A stretch of DNA of 64,000 nucleotides. Origin: Hexactinellida sp. DTS-2022 (taxonomy: Eukaryota; Porifera; Hexactinellida). Positions 33,101 to 44,661 of this stretch are shown one piece after another. Position 1 is the first letter of the stretch, and each line of letters starts with the position of its first letter. The translations under genes were made by a program, and so were the position numbers. Under the pieces are notes generated by a model that made no database searches, was not told the origin of the DNA, and saw nothing but the letters and a program-made list of their open reading frames with translations. The DNA is taken from contig JAPNXP010000016.1 of NCBI GenBank assembly GCA_028753945.1, positions 2,822,001 through 2,886,000 on the forward strand, read 5' to 3'.

Positions 33101-34346
33101 AATTCTCATCGAAAAATACACACAAAAAAACTAGTTTGTCAGAAATGCGGAAATTCGTTTGAATACAATCAGTTTAGTGAATTCTGCAAACATAGAGATT
33201 CTTGTAAACTCAAGGCTTTGGAAAAGGTATATGTTACATTCCTTAATCCACTATTGGTTACTATGGGGTGGTTAATTTTCGCCATTGGTAAAGTTTGTTT
33301 TAAAAGTATAGAAGAGTGTTTATAACATTCCTTAATCAGTTTTTGTTGCTACGATATGTTGTTGTTAATTTCTCGCCATTGTTAAGGTCACTTTTCCACT
33401 TTTTCACTTTTTTCAAATTTCCACTTTTTTACTTTTTCACTTTTTCAATTTTCACTTTACCAATTTCACTTTCCACTTAACTTATACGAACAACAGTTTC
33501 CCTCCTCTCCCCCTATTTATAGGAGTTCCTCCCCTCTCAGCTGTCCCCGCTCCCGGACTACTTATTCTCGCCAATCAGCTTCTGCTCTGAGGACACTCAG
33601 CTGGAGGAGCTGTACACAGAATCCCAGCAGTTCTCTCTCATGTCCCACACTGCTAATGAGGCTGTCACACAGGTATACACTGGCCAATCGGATTACACCT
33701 TTGTTAATACTCTCCTGGTTATTTAACAATTGAACTGTGTTAATAATACTCCTCTGGTTATTGGCCAATAGAATATAGACTAGTCATATAAATATTACAT
33801 CAACTCCCATATATGAAGTCGCTTATAACGATTGTGTTATACTCACATACTAAATTAATAGCTTATATTTCGGCCAACACCTTTTCAAATGTAATTTTCA
33901 GTTACTTGGCAAGGTCATTTCCCAAGCACTTCGTTATAACGATAGTTAACTGTAGTAATTATTTTCCAATATAATGTTCTCACATTACTGAGGTGTGAAA
34001 ATATGATTAATCGACCCCCATATATAATACACCATATACTGTGTCTACAAATCAAATTTATATCAAATCAGATGAATAGTTCCGGTGTTATTAAGTTAGT
34101 TCCAATTGTGTCTATTTATAGGCTCTCAAATCTGTGGTGCATACTCCGGATATTTACGACTCTCCTTTCTCACAACACTTTCCATTCCACGCATACCAAC
34201 ACTCGGACCTAGCAACCAATCAGTTCGACGAGTTCATATTCCCGCCTAATATGCATATTCTTGGTTCCGGATTCGATGTGTCTGTCAGAGGTGTTAGTTC
34301 CAGTGATGTAATCACACCTCTTATTGGTTCCTATTTCACTAATTAA
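30191..34346 (+). CDS. C2H2 zinc-finger protein, ten fingers (exons 30191-30308, 31419-31688, 31923-32144, 32922-33226, 33523-33672, 34122-34346)
   Basis: Predicted 429 residues; all five junctions keep phase. Fingers 1-10 begin at CLVC, CVTC, CNLC, CSQC, CTHC, CKEC, CSVC, CPEC, CGIC and CQKC; the last is atypical (ends C-K-H-...-C). Finger 7 is split by the intron at 32145-32921. The C-terminal 125 residues are acidic and aromatic (LPDYLFSPISF, FDEFIFPP) and look like an activation region. Probably a nuclear DNA-binding protein. The finger number recalls TFIIIA/ZNF types but no orthologue is claimed. Intron 1 contains BLOC1S2 on the other strand and a truncated family A element (31283-31396). 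Intron 3 is a (GTTT)n array. Confidence 0.8.
30556..30939 (-). CDS. BLOC1S2: BLOC-1 subunit 2 (nested antisense gene)
   Basis: 127 residues, one exon. From residue 30 (MFSDVSIYVQGELEANASEYQLL) through LNDKYEELEQYFSMIDQLDSSIGQLEHAVTKLD to the end LESKFKSLIK it follows BLOC1S2/BLOS2 closely, with helical heptads throughout and the expected length. BLOS2 is a small coiled-coil subunit of BLOC-1 and BORC, which work in lysosome-related organelle biogenesis and lysosome positioning. It lies wholly within intron 1 (30309-31418) of the C2H2 gene on the opposite strand. Runs of ACA/AAC repeats follow its 3' end. Confidence 0.9.
   Translation of the reverse strand: MTEESPTRSIDDVTPRTDTRNEMRTKSHQMFSDVSIYVQGELEANASEYQLLTNMNNATTNKYKQMSTRCEELSKQTQELNDKYEELEQYFSMIDQLDSSIGQLEHAVTKLDFVTKQLESKFKSLIK
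31010..31150 (+). repeat. Short tandem repeat (AAGGTTGTATAGTAATTG, ~50 bp period)
   Basis: Three to four units with TATAGTTATATGTAAATACTGG spacing, just upstream of BLOC1S2. Confidence 0.7.
32145..32900 (+). repeat. (GTTT)n microsatellite and higher-order array filling an intron
   Basis: Pure GTTT runs, then a four-fold higher-order unit of about 69 bp with GTATGTTAGTATGTTTATTAC, then further GTTT/GTAT. Long open frames rich in Val, Cys, Leu and Phe come only from the repeat. Confidence 0.9.
33805..33955. repeat. MITE family C in C2H2 intron 5
   Basis: CATCAACTCCCATATATGAAG ... TCGTTATAACGATAGTTAACTG. Confidence 0.65.
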
Positions 34347-34373
34347 TGCTATGTTTATTTGCTATATTGTCAT

Positions 34374-34472
34374 TATTAAGTTGACTCTGCTTAAAAGGGT
34401 CAGTTTTGTTCCAGGGTGGTTTGACCCGATTAAGTGGAGAAATCTATTAACCGGTATTAAGCGGAGTATACA
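34374..34472. repeat. MITE family B, partial
   Basis: AGTTGACTCTGCTTAAAAGGG ... AAGCGGAGTATAC between the C2H2 and NHL genes. Confidence 0.6.
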
Positions 34473-34569
34473 TTATTAAGTTTGCAATATTATAAATCGT
34501 CTTAATCCATGGTAGTACATTAGTATTATAGTTTATTGTTATAGTTCCACTTATAGTTCCATATTAGAA

Positions 34570-37500
34570 ATGACTGACACAGATTTATACTCGCAGAAAG
34601 ACAAACAAACCTTGAAATCCTCTCTAAACAAGTCCGCCACCTATCTGGAACTAATAACGCACATCAAATCGGAACTAAGAGAGAAGCGAGAGAATATTAT
34701 GTCAGAAATTAGTGTCAGTTATCAGATAATACTCGAAAAAGTAGAAATCGAGAGAGCGCGTTTGACAAATTGGGTTTCGGATGAGTTTGACGCTAAGCTA
34801 TTGGAACTAACACGAATAGAATCGGAACTAACTGAGATGAGACGGGAAGTTGTAGAGCTAGTCGAGCAGGACACTCAGTTCAACTCGCAGCAATCTGGAA
34901 CTGAAACTAAACACGTGAGTATACTCGAGTATATAGTAGTGTTGTAAGGTCGGAAAATTTGCTAGGAAATTTCCGGAAATTTTCAAATAAAGTTCCTAAG
35001 CATAATTTGAAATATGTAATCGTTCCAGAAATTTCCATAGAAAACAAAATTTTTGAAAATTTTACAACACTAGTATATATAGTGTTTGGTGTCAGTTTAA
35101 GTTAATTAACTACAGTAGAACCTCGTTAATACGAACACCAACGGACGGTAAATATGTGTTCGCTTTATCCGGAGTTCGTATTAACCGGAGTAATACCCAT
35201 TGAATAGCCATTATAGGGACCTGATTTGTGGAACTGTTTGTTCGTATTATCCGGAAATTCGTACAAAAAAACGAGGTTCTACTGTAGTTAGTGTTTGGTG
35301 TCAGTTAAGTTGTTTACTGAGGTGTGAGAATGTGATTAATCAGGTGTCACCTTCAGAAGACACATTTGAGAATCAGTTCCTATCCCTCTCCTCAATATAC
35401 TCTCTACATTCCTATCTCTCTACCCAGTTGCTAAGCAGAATAGAGGTACCGGAGTATACACTCGAGTTGGATCAGCTGTCTCTCTCGGCTCAGCTCACCG
35501 GCCGGTTAGTTCCTATGTTAGTTCCGGTTAGCTACTATGTTAGTTCCGGTTATGATTGTTCAATGTGCTCACTTCTTTCTTTTTTTGATTTTTGATTTTT
35601 TTGAGAGAATTTTAGTTCCGAAGTTGACTAATTCATTGAAGATAACAAGAATAATTCATGAATTATTCGATAAAATATCTCTGAAATGAACGGAGCTAAA
35701 AGGAAACCTTTATAGTTATGATGACATTATAAAAAATCTAAATTACAGCTGTGCCGATAGCATCTTACTTTTGGAGGCCCTGCACTACCAAAACCCACCT
35801 TCAAAGGAACATGCTGTCGGCACAGCTGTAATTTTAGATTTTTATATATATTTTCTCGAATAATTCATGAATATGTCACCTTAGGTTAGTTCGTAAGTTG
35901 TTAGTTCGAGTATCGAAATTCACTGTCTTTTGTTATTATTACAGTAGATGTCGGATATAAGACACCGGTTATAAGAACATATCGGATATAAGCACACTAT
36001 GTTGGAAAACGGTTGCCATATACCCTGTAAAATTTATGTCGGTTATAAGAACATTATATGCAGTTCCCGACGATATGCTTATAACCAGCATCCACTGTAT
36101 AATTTTAATTTTTAATTTTGAAAATTTTGAAATATATTTAATTTTGAGATTATCTACTAATGTATGAATGTGTCACCCTAGGTTGGTTCCATTTTATGAA
36201 TGTGTAACCTAGGTTGGTTCCATTTTATGAATGTGTCACCTTAGGTTGGTTCCATTTTATGAATGTGTCCCTTAGGTTGGTTCCGGTTCGGGTGTTGCGG
36301 TTTGAGCGGGACTATTCGCGTGTGGATCTCCCGCTGAGATACCTCGGGGTGTCAGACAGGATTAGGAGCGCGAGTTCTCTTATACATGATGTGTGCATTG
36401 ATAGGGAGGGGAGTATATACGCACTCGATAGAGGGAACACACAGGTAAACAACAACAACACCAACAACAACATACTAGTAGACAAGTAGATAAACAAACA
36501 AATAACAACATGCTAGTAAACAAGTAAACAAACAAACAAACAAACAAAATTATATAAAATCCTTAATAACCGTTGTTTACTAGTTTGATTATTAGTTTAT
36601 TTACAAATTTGTATACCAAAGTGTTTACTAGTTTATTTACAAATTTGTTTACCAAGTTGTTTACTTGTTTACCATTTGTTTATCAGTTTGTATACTTGTT
36701 CGTTTACTAGTTCACCAGTTTGTTTATTTGTTTGTTTACTTGTTTACCAGTGTGTTTACTAGTGTGTTTACTTGTTTGCCACTTTGTTTACTTATTTGTT
36801 TGTTTGTTTGTTTGTTTGTTTACTTGTTTACCTGTTTGTTTACCATTTTGTTTACTTGCTAGGTCCACATATTTGACTCTGAGTTCCAATACAGATACTC
36901 GTTCGGAGAGAGGGGATTTGAAATCGGGGAGTTTGTGTGCCCCTGGTCCATAGCGTTCTGTTTCCACACAAACAGAATTATAATTAGCGATTGTCTACAA
37001 TCCAGTGTACAGTCGTTTGATTTGGAAAGCAAAATGGTTCAAAGGGTTAAATTGGGACGCGTTGAAAAGTATGCACAAATTGGTGGGATTTGTGTTTCAA
37101 GTGAAGGTGAAGTGTTTGTGGTTAGTTCGTGGGAAAACTGTGTCAAAGTTTTGTCACCTAAATTCAAGATAATTAGGGAAATAGGCGGGGGAATATTAAA
37201 CGCGCCTAAAGATGTACAGGTGAGATTATTTTAAATTTAAGATTTATTTTTGCATAAAATTCTAATAATTATCGTACTATATAAAGATAAATATATTTGC
37301 ATATAATTTTGTTTTTAATAAATATATCAGCCAACATCTTTTCTAGTGTAATTTCAGGTCATTTTTAACATAAAATTCACTTTTCGAAGCCTGATTTTAT
37401 ATTAAAAAGGTGTTAACCGTATATAAATACAGTCAGGTTCTTTTATTATGAACATTCAAGGGACCAAAAATTGTGTTCATAATAGAGAGACTTCATAATA

Positions 37501-38061
37501 AGCGAACTCAACTTAATACAAACCCTATGTAAGTTGTAAATTCGGCCATAGGGCTTGTTCATAATAAAAAATTACGGTATTAATATTAAGCAAACGGAAA
37601 ATTCTTCACAATAAGCAGACCTGACTGTAGTTGAATATAAGTTATTGTTTCATTTTGTACTTAAATGGATGTCCTTTTGGTAATATGGAACTATATAATC
37701 CCCTATTGGAACTAACAAGTTTATATTAATATTATTATTCTAGTTGGTAGAAGATAGATTATTCGTTTTGGAAGCAATACAACCACATTTTAGAATATTT
37801 TCTGTTACCTCCCAACATTTGTACGATATTCACACAAACGAGTTACTTTCTAATCCATGGTTTTTCTGTATCGACAGTTTAACTGATATTATTCTAGTCA
37901 CAGAGTTTTCGAAACATCAAATTAGGGCAGTTGACAAACAAGGTATAGTTTTTCACACCTTTGGGAATGAGTTTTTGAGTTATCCAGCTGGAATAGCTGT
38001 CAACAACAACAAACAAATATTTGTTTGTGACTCGATGCATTTACGTTTGGTTGTTTTCTAA
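34570..38061 (+). CDS. Coiled-coil NHL-repeat protein (exons 34570-34914, 35344-35504, 36276-36444, 36863-37219, 37744-38061)
   Basis: Predicted 449 residues; phases 0, 2, 0, 0 join cleanly. Residues 1-150 are mostly helical coiled coil (ELREKRENIMSEI ... LTEMRREVVELVEQ). From about 190 to the end there are NHL-type beta-propeller blades with recurring G..VD/CID..G.IYALDRGN.QVHIFD-like sequence and closing YPAGIAVNNNKQIFVCD. This is the C-terminal half of TRIM2/3/32/71-type proteins, but no RING or B-box finger is present upstream in this frame. NHL propellers bind RNA or protein; without a RING, ubiquitin ligase activity is not expected. Introns 1 and 2 hold family A and D elements, a fold-back element and tandem repeats of the splice-site regions. 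Confidence 0.78.
35111..35286. repeat. MITE family A, second subtype, in NHL intron 1
   Basis: TACAGTAGAACCTCGTTAATA ... ACGAGGTTCTACTGTA with internal CACCAACGGACGGTAAAT; a sister copy lies at 56027-56211. Confidence 0.8.
35735..35852. repeat. Fold-back element family L
   Basis: Arms AATTACAGCTGTGCCGA(T/C)AGCAT... and ...ATGCTGTCGGCACAGCTGTAATTT, about 118 bp. A second copy lies at 63230-63345 in an intron of another gene. Confidence 0.8.
35940..36099. repeat. MITE family D in NHL intron 2
   Basis: TACAGTAGATGTCGGATATAA ... ACCAGCATCCACTGTA. Confidence 0.8.
36160..36290 (+). repeat. Tandem copies of the acceptor of NHL exon 3
   Basis: Four to five units of about 32-34 bp, ATGAATGTGTCACCTTAGGT followed by TGGTTCCATTTT; the last CTTAG is used as the acceptor at 36275. 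Confidence 0.8.
36480..36862 (+). repeat. Degenerate GTTT/AAAC repeats in NHL intron 3
   Basis: Runs of GTTTACTTGTTTACC and AAACAAAC; no coding support. Confidence 0.7.
37325..37629. repeat. Repeat fragment and MITE family E in NHL intron 4
   Basis: 37428-37629 starts ACAGTCAGGTTCTTTTATTA and ends GCAGACCTGACTGTA. 37325-37427 matches fragments near 33870 and 3380 that contain GCCAACA(C/T)CTTTTC. Confidence 0.65.
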
Positions 38062-38555
38062 TTCACACTTTTTTCTCTCAAATTTAAACCAATCAGATTC
38101 GGACTCAGTAACGTATGTATTGTTTGTTTGTATAAATTATTGTTGTTGTTGATAATTTTAGGTTTGTTAATTATATTTTCACGCATATTAACTCCATTTT
38201 GATTGCGTAATCAATTCTTAAATTGCAATTGCGAACACCAGGGGACCGTCTAATTATGTTCCCTTATCCAAAATTCGTATTTAACCTAAGTATATATTAA
38301 CTGGAGCTAAGTATATTAACCGTAACTAAACAATTTGTTCTATTTTATTTACTTTATTTGTGTCAATATGTTGTTTGGAAAATGCAAATACCTATGTATT
38401 ATCCATGCTACAAATAGACTATTTAATACTAGCCACTTACTAACAAATTGAACTAATAAGTCCTTACAAGTCTTGTTCTCGTTTCATCTTTAAAAGGCTT
38501 ATAAAGGAACTGGAACTAAGTATATATTAACCGGAACTAAGTTATAATATACGAG

Positions 38556-38702
38556 TTTACTTATCCACCGATCATCGGCGTTTGTATTAAATAACCTGGC
38601 TACTTTCTACCGATTGTTTTTTTTATATTCATAAACACCATCGGTAGAAAGTAGCCAGGTTATTTATTACAAATGCCGTTGATCGGTGGATAAGTAAATT
38701 CA
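38556..38702. repeat. Long hairpin, arms about 62 nt
   Basis: TTTACTTATCCACCGATCA near 38560 pairs with TGATCGGTGGATAAGTAAA near 38690, and AACCTGGCTACTTTCTACCG with CGGTAGAAAGTAGCCAGGTT. About five mismatches; loop of about 20 T/A-rich bases. No other copy seen in the window. Confidence 0.75.
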
Positions 38703-38766
38703 TAAAATATTAACTGGAACTATACTATATAATACTAATCACTAACAACACAAACTAATCAAGTTC

Positions 38767-40133
38767 TTACAAATCCTGTTCTCTTCTCGCCTTTGCATTA
38801 AGAACTACGCGTTTGAATAGTTCCATATAAAACAAAACAGTTTCGGTTGTATCGTCGTTACCAGGAATGGCATACATTGTTGTGTTTGGATTTGAATCCG
38901 AGTCACAAATAGCTACGATCGGAATGCAACACCTTTCTGCCTCTTCGATTAGGAAAGTGCTTCTAACGCAATTAAAGCAAATAACAACATCCGGATAAGG
39001 CGCCGTTCTTAGGTAGGTTCCTGAGTTCGTGAATGTTCCTAGAGAGGTGTTAGTTAGTCCCTTATAGGGCCTGTTTTGTGACCCTATATGGGTGTTAGTT
39101 CAGTTCCTATAATAAAACCTCTAAAGTGAACACTTTCAAGAAATGAACAACTACAAAATATGAACACTTTCTGTCACAAAATTTCCCCATTGCTTTAGAG
39201 TCTAGACACTGATAAATAATGAAAAGTGAACACCAAAAGTGAAATTTTGGCTGGTCCCCAGTGTGTTCACTTTCAGAAGGTTTACTGTAGACATTAATTA
39301 GAGTATCCACTGTACATTTATATCCAGACTTTACAGCGTATTATCCATGGTACAATTAGTATAGTGTGCATACCTGAACTTTATATGGCAACCGTTTTCT
39401 AGTAGATTGTTCTTATAACCGGCATCCACTGTCTTTAAGGTATGCTGGAAATGGTTCGAAAAACCAAAATAGGAAATTGTTCGAATTTTTAGTGTTGCTG
39501 CACCATGGATATGAGAAAATCCCGGCTTGAATCCAAGGTACAACAATACAAAAATGTAAGTCGAACTATTTCCTATTTTGTTCGAACTATTTCCTATTTT
39601 GAAAAAATCGAACCATTTCCGTATTACCGTCTTTAATATCCAGACATTATATAGCATATCCATGGTACTTTAGTGTGCTAACCTGATATCCACCTGTCTG
39701 TAACGAAATACTCTCCACATTCCCTGGCTAGTTCCTGTGTGACTCTTGTGAAATGCGGTCTCTCATTAGCGAACACAACAATACCATTCCTGTACACAAC
39801 ATGGCTAACAAAGTTCATAGCTCTTCTCAATCGAGGGAGAGTTTCATCTAAATTTAGAACAGAAATACCATCCATTGTACCTGTAATGTAATCATTCATT
39901 TCCGCATTCCTCTTGCCAATTCGGTGACCAAGGTGAACTCTGTTTTCAAACAGGTCTCGCATTGACACCATTTTGTTGACACCAAAGTAATCTTTTGATT
40001 TTAAAGCGAAGTGACTGATGTGTTCGATTTTCTTCTTATCCATGGTTGCTTGTTGGTATGGGTTGCGATACGAAAGTGTACTGAAAGACACAGCATTCAA
40101 GGGTGAAAATATACTTTTGTGTAAACGGAACAT
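38767..40133 (-). CDS. MRPS2: Mitochondrial ribosomal protein uS2m (exons 39683-40133 and 38767-39038)
   Basis: Predicted 240 residues. Ser/Arg-rich N terminus fits a mitochondrial targeting sequence. Then the S2 core: VHLGHRIGKRNAEMNDYITG, LDETLPRLRRAMNFVSHVV, VTDRWISGGTFTN (spanning the intron, phase 1) and PIVAICDSDSNPNTTMYAIPGNDD, the nearly universal S2 block. It belongs to the small subunit of the mitochondrial ribosome. The donor at 39682-39681 (GTTAGC) and acceptor CTCTAG at 39039 fit. The intron of 644 bp is almost all repeats. The length agrees with S2m of other animals without long extensions. Confidence 0.92.
39050..39620. repeat. Repeats filling the MRPS2 intron
   Basis: 39117-39290: element with CCTCTAAAGTGAACAC and GTGTTCACTTTCAGAAGG (family H, CTCTAAAGTGAACA ends). 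39340-39435: right part of family D. 39445-39620: fold-back with GGAAATGGTTCGAAAAA and GAAAAAATCGAACCATTTCC arms. Confidence 0.65.
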
Positions 40134-40244
40134 TTGTGGTTTTCTAGTTTGATTTGTAAGCGGTTTCTATGGAATACATTTCCAATATGGGTTTATAATA
40201 AATACAATATGTTCTTTCCGGTGCCCTTTAATTATTTTGGCGCC

Positions 40245-40316
40245 TCATTACTAATTCCGGATAAGGCGAACATATTTTACGGTCCCCTGGTGTTCCTACT
40301 AACGAGGTTCTACTGT
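40245..40316. repeat. MITE family A, right half
   Basis: TAATTCCGGATAAGGCGAACA ... AACGAGGTTCTACTGTA between MRPS2 and WDR6, which are divergently transcribed. Confidence 0.75.
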
Positions 40317-40483
40317 ATTTACCAACAATTTTTTAGGTGCTTCAAAGGTGAGTTATATTGACTATAAACTCACCTCTATATTAGTTTATTCCTGCACAAA
40401 TTAATTCCATTTATCTGTCCTATTAAGCGAAATAGTTCCACTTTATAACATTCCATATATTTGTTAGAATTATTGCCTATAAA

Positions 40484-43437
40484 ATGACTCTACTACCCGT
40501 GTCTGCTGTTTGTTGCGTTTCAACAGATGTTCTATTAATAGCACAGGGTTCACACCTTATTTTGTCCCGTCATGGTTCCATTTCAACCCACAGTATCCTT
40601 ACAACCGGAACTATAATCCATGGTATCAAACCTTGTTCGGAACTGGGCGATAATCTTAATATTGTTTTTGGACAGAAAGAATTACAGATTGTGAGAATAA
40701 ATTCCGAATTAGAGCCTATTTATTCTAAACCAATAAAATTGGAGGATTGGATAATCGCCTGTCATTCATTCACGGATTTTATATTCATTTTAACAATTCA
40801 TAACGAATTTTCTAAAATTAGATTTTCTGATGGAACTATCTTGCATTCAATTTCCCCACCAATCAAATGCATTATTTATTCTGCCAGTTTGCACGGACAC
40901 AATATTGACACCTTTAAAATAGCTTCTGGAACCGTAACTAACAAGATTATACTTTGGCGCCCTTTTAATACCGAATCGGAACCAACTTCCTTAACCGGGC
41001 ATGACGGTGTCATATTCAGCGTTGAGTTTAACGGAACTGGAACTAAGTTAGTTTCAGTTTCAGATGACAGGACTGTCCGTGTGTGGGATTTGTCAGGCGC
41101 CACTTTATTAACAGCGACACTTTACGGACACAAGGCTAGAATATGGAGTGCCATATTTGTGCCATCAAATAACACATTTATATTAAGCATTGGGGAAGAT
41201 TCAACTTTGAGATTATGGTCTGTTGAAAAGTGTGAGAATATCCACACATTTATTGGGCATAAAGGGAAAAGTGTTTGGAGTGTGACCATTTCAGAAGATG
41301 GCCGATATGCCTATACAGGTGCTAATGACTGTAGTGTTAGAAAGTGGAACCTAACACCTTATATTCATAATAATAAAAACACTAAAACTATGAATATTGA
41401 GTTGCCCAATGAAACTCCGCGGATTGTGCATATATTGAGCAGCTGTTATTCTGTTGTATTAACTTCCGTTGGAAATCTGTGGGAAATACAAATGGTAACC
41501 GGAGTAACCAATCTGGTGTATAAGAATGCATTATTTTCCTCATACTGTGTCATGGTAATGACACTTTCAAAAGACACGATTTCTATTGGTGGATTGAAAG
41601 GGCATCTTGTGTTGTTAAATGTGGCAGATTGGAATATAATATATTTTGACAAAATTTGCGAAGGAAAAATACTGAATTTGAACTGGTGTAAGAATCAGTT
41701 CTTAATTATATCAGAAATGTTTGGTTCCTGTATAATCACAAAACTCTCTGATGAACACGAACTTATAAAGTTACACATTTTAACACTCCCATATAGCAGC
41801 CATAGATGGGTTACAAGTTCTATTATAATTAAGGAACAGTTAATTCTTGGTGATGGAAAAGGGTCGCTTCATTTGTATTCTAATTTCAACGATAAAAATC
41901 CAATTTTTAGCTTATTTAAAATCCATGGTCCAAATCCAGTAACTTCTCTGCAACAAAAAGGCGAATTTATTTACTCAACTGGTAGAGATGGGAAATTGAA
42001 AGTTATACAAATCAAAGATGAAAAGTTAATTTTGAAAAACTCAATTCAAGTTGTGAGGCACAGTAGTTGGTTGGAGCGTATTTATATTAGTTCCAGTTCC
42101 AATTACATCGTACTAGCTTTGGCATTCCACGGGAATGACATTCTATTGGTTAACGTGAGCACTGATACAACGCTAGCTAGTATAATGTGTGGTGGCGGAC
42201 ATAGGTCTTGGGACACAAATTCTTTTGAGGACATTTTGGAAACTGGAAAACTCTTTATTTCATATATCAAATGCCATGAGACCATATTCGTAACTAGGGA
42301 TATCGAGGGTATTTGTGATCACCCGTTTTCAGTTCCATTTTTGGGGAGAGAAGGTTTGTGTGTTTGTATTTTGGATACTTTTGTTGATGGCACAATTGTA
42401 TTGGCAGCTGGAGACGAAATTGGAAGTTTGTCGATTGTTATTTCGGTGAAAAGTGGTTTTAAAATAGTGTCCACAAATCAATGTCATGTAGGGAATATCA
42501 ATGCGATAGAAGTTTGTTTTGTAAACAATAATTTGTTTATGTTTACAGCAGGTGGACGCGGTCTTTTGAAAGTTTGGGAAGTAAACAAAAGTTGTTTACA
42601 AAATCCGAATAATATTTTTGAATTTTATTTTTTTGTTTGTGAAGTTTCCGCGAAACCTATTTTTAAACGCAAAAGCAAGAAAATAATTGGTCAATCTGAA
42701 ATTGATGATTTTCGTATAACAACAATTTGTTTACTTTCTCTGCCAGATTCAAAATGTGTTGTTTTTTGTTGTTGTTCCGATGGGTTTATTCGTGTTTATT
42801 TGTTTACACCTGATACCCTATTGACACCTATCACATGTGTAGAACATACAAATCGTTGTTTACTCTCAAGTTGTTTACTTTATTCTCACAATTTGACACC
42901 TATTTTACTCACAGCTGCCACAGATGGAGAAATCGTATTTTGGGAAACTTCAAAAATATTTCAAAATTTAGACACATTTTTAGTTACAGATTTCATTCCA
43001 AGTTTATTAACAAAAATAACAACAATAACTTGTCACCTTTCAGGTGTTAATTCCATTTGTATCGCCTACAATTCTGTTCCAAAAATAGCTACTATAGTTA
43101 CTGTTGGCGATGACACCTCTATTTGTCTCACAAAAATAAATTTATTTTCTGAAGGAATTAGCAAAATGAGTCAAACAAAAAATTTAACAGAACACACTTC
43201 ATCAATTGTAAAAGCTGAAATAATAGAATTTGAAGAAAAGTTTTTGTTGTTACAGATTCAAAAGATCAGAGATTAAAATTGTTTGTGCTTAACAATATGG
43301 AACTAACACTGGAACTAAAGGAAACACGTCTGTTGGATGTGAGGAACATATCGGGTTTTAGGTGTCAAAGGATAGGGGGGCATTTGAAGGTGTTTGTTGT
43401 TGGTGAAGGTTTACAAACTATTGATCTAATTTTATAA
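40484..43437 (+). CDS. WDR6: WDR6-like WD-repeat protein with an apparent frameshift near the 3' end
   Basis: The main frame 40484-43276 gives 930 residues. It has ASGTVTNKIILWRP, LTGHDGVIFSVEF, SVSDDRTVRVWDLSG, GHKARIWSAIF and GHKGKSVWSVTISEDGRYAYTGANDCSVRKWNL, in the order and spacing of WDR6. WDR6 (yeast Trm734/Rtt10) is the partner of FTSJ1 for 2'-O-methylation of the tRNA anticodon loop. The frame stops at 43276 in the middle of a blade. Reading one base back from 43255 gives DSKDQRLKLFVL and about 60 further residues to a stop at 43437 that fit the last blade. A missing base in the assembly, a real frameshift or an overlooked small intron could explain this. Polyadenylation signals (AATAAATAAA) lie just after 43440. 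Confidence 0.85.
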
Positions 43438-44340
43438 TTTTAATAAATAAAAATATTCTTTAAAATATATTTTCGTTTGATACAAATTTAGTAAAATAAC
43501 ACAATAAATACAGTCAAAACCGGATTTTCTAACTAATATTTATTCGAAATGTGTAAGAAATTCCAATTTTGTTTTATTTTAATTCGGTTTATTCTAACTA
43601 TCCGATTTTCTTACATTATTTCCATGCAAAGAATTGGTTAGAAAAAACCTGTTTCGACTGTATTTGATATTGTTTACAAATTGTTTTCGTTGAATTAACA
43701 GACATCATTTTGATGGATAATCCACAAATACACAAAAACAAACAAAGTATAATTATTCTGACTGAGTTTATTAATGTTATTATAAAGTTAAAACTAATGG
43801 AAAACATTTTATTTATATTATTCGATTAGAAATTTGTTTTGTCTAAAATACTGCTTTCAGGGAGCAAACAAAGATTAGTTTTGAACTCTTTATATTATAC
43901 CAGTCTATTGCATTCCTTATGTCATTACTCGTTGTATCTAGTTACACTATAATTAATTGAATGTGTAAAACTTCAATTAAGGAATTACTAATACAAGCTG
44001 CTTGTTCGCGCTCCAAATTCCCTCACATTCTATTTCAAGCATATTCCTTTTCAAATTACGAGCCCTTCGGTCTCGGTCGCTTTGCGACAGATCGGTACCA
44101 CGCACCTCAAGTAGACGGCCGCTACGCGGCCTTACTCACTGAACAATTGAAATAATACTAAAAGAAAAACATGCAATGTAATACAGACACAATTGATTGG
44201 TTAGATGAATTTATTTTAATCAATCAAATTGCAGCCTCAGAAAATCTTTTTATTATGCACAATCTATTTATACTAATTGGTGAAGTCTGCTATCCATACT
44301 AACAAACCCTCGAATTTAATTGGCTAACATATTTTGTCAC
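43438..44340. other. Intergenic repeats: family F (43509-43662) and composite repeat M (43990-44290)
   Basis: Family F is a complete small element with CAGTCAAAACCGG and CTGTTTCGACTG ends. Composite repeat M has a GC-rich block GAGCCCTTCGGTCTCGGTCGC followed by ACGGCCGCTACGCGGCC and later CAATCAAATTGCAGCCTCAG; it recurs at 46490-46680 (3' part) and inverted at 52325-52740. Confidence 0.65.
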
Positions 44341-44661
44341 CTTTAAATGTTAATATTTCTATTCCAAAACCAATAGATCGTTGTCGCAGTACAAAATTAC
44401 CCCTAGATACAAATTTTCAGCTTTATAGGACTCGTAGTCTTTGCTAAAAAGTTTAATAAAAGATGAAAAAATAAAAATAAAGATAAAAAAATGAAAAACA
44501 CAGAAAAGCGTGTGTGGTGTGTGTGTGTTGTGTGGATGCAAAGATAATGCATTCAAAGTGGAACCAAGATGCGTCAATGTGGAACTAAGCTGTTTGAGTT
44601 AAAAAATGCGAGAGAATATAAGTTAAAAGCGAAGGCCTAATCCTTAGTATTAAAACTGCTG

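Noticed and set aside
43961-44155. Composite repeat M as a tRNA-derived SINE
   Set aside because: The GC-rich block gave no convincing A and B boxes or cloverleaf on either strand.
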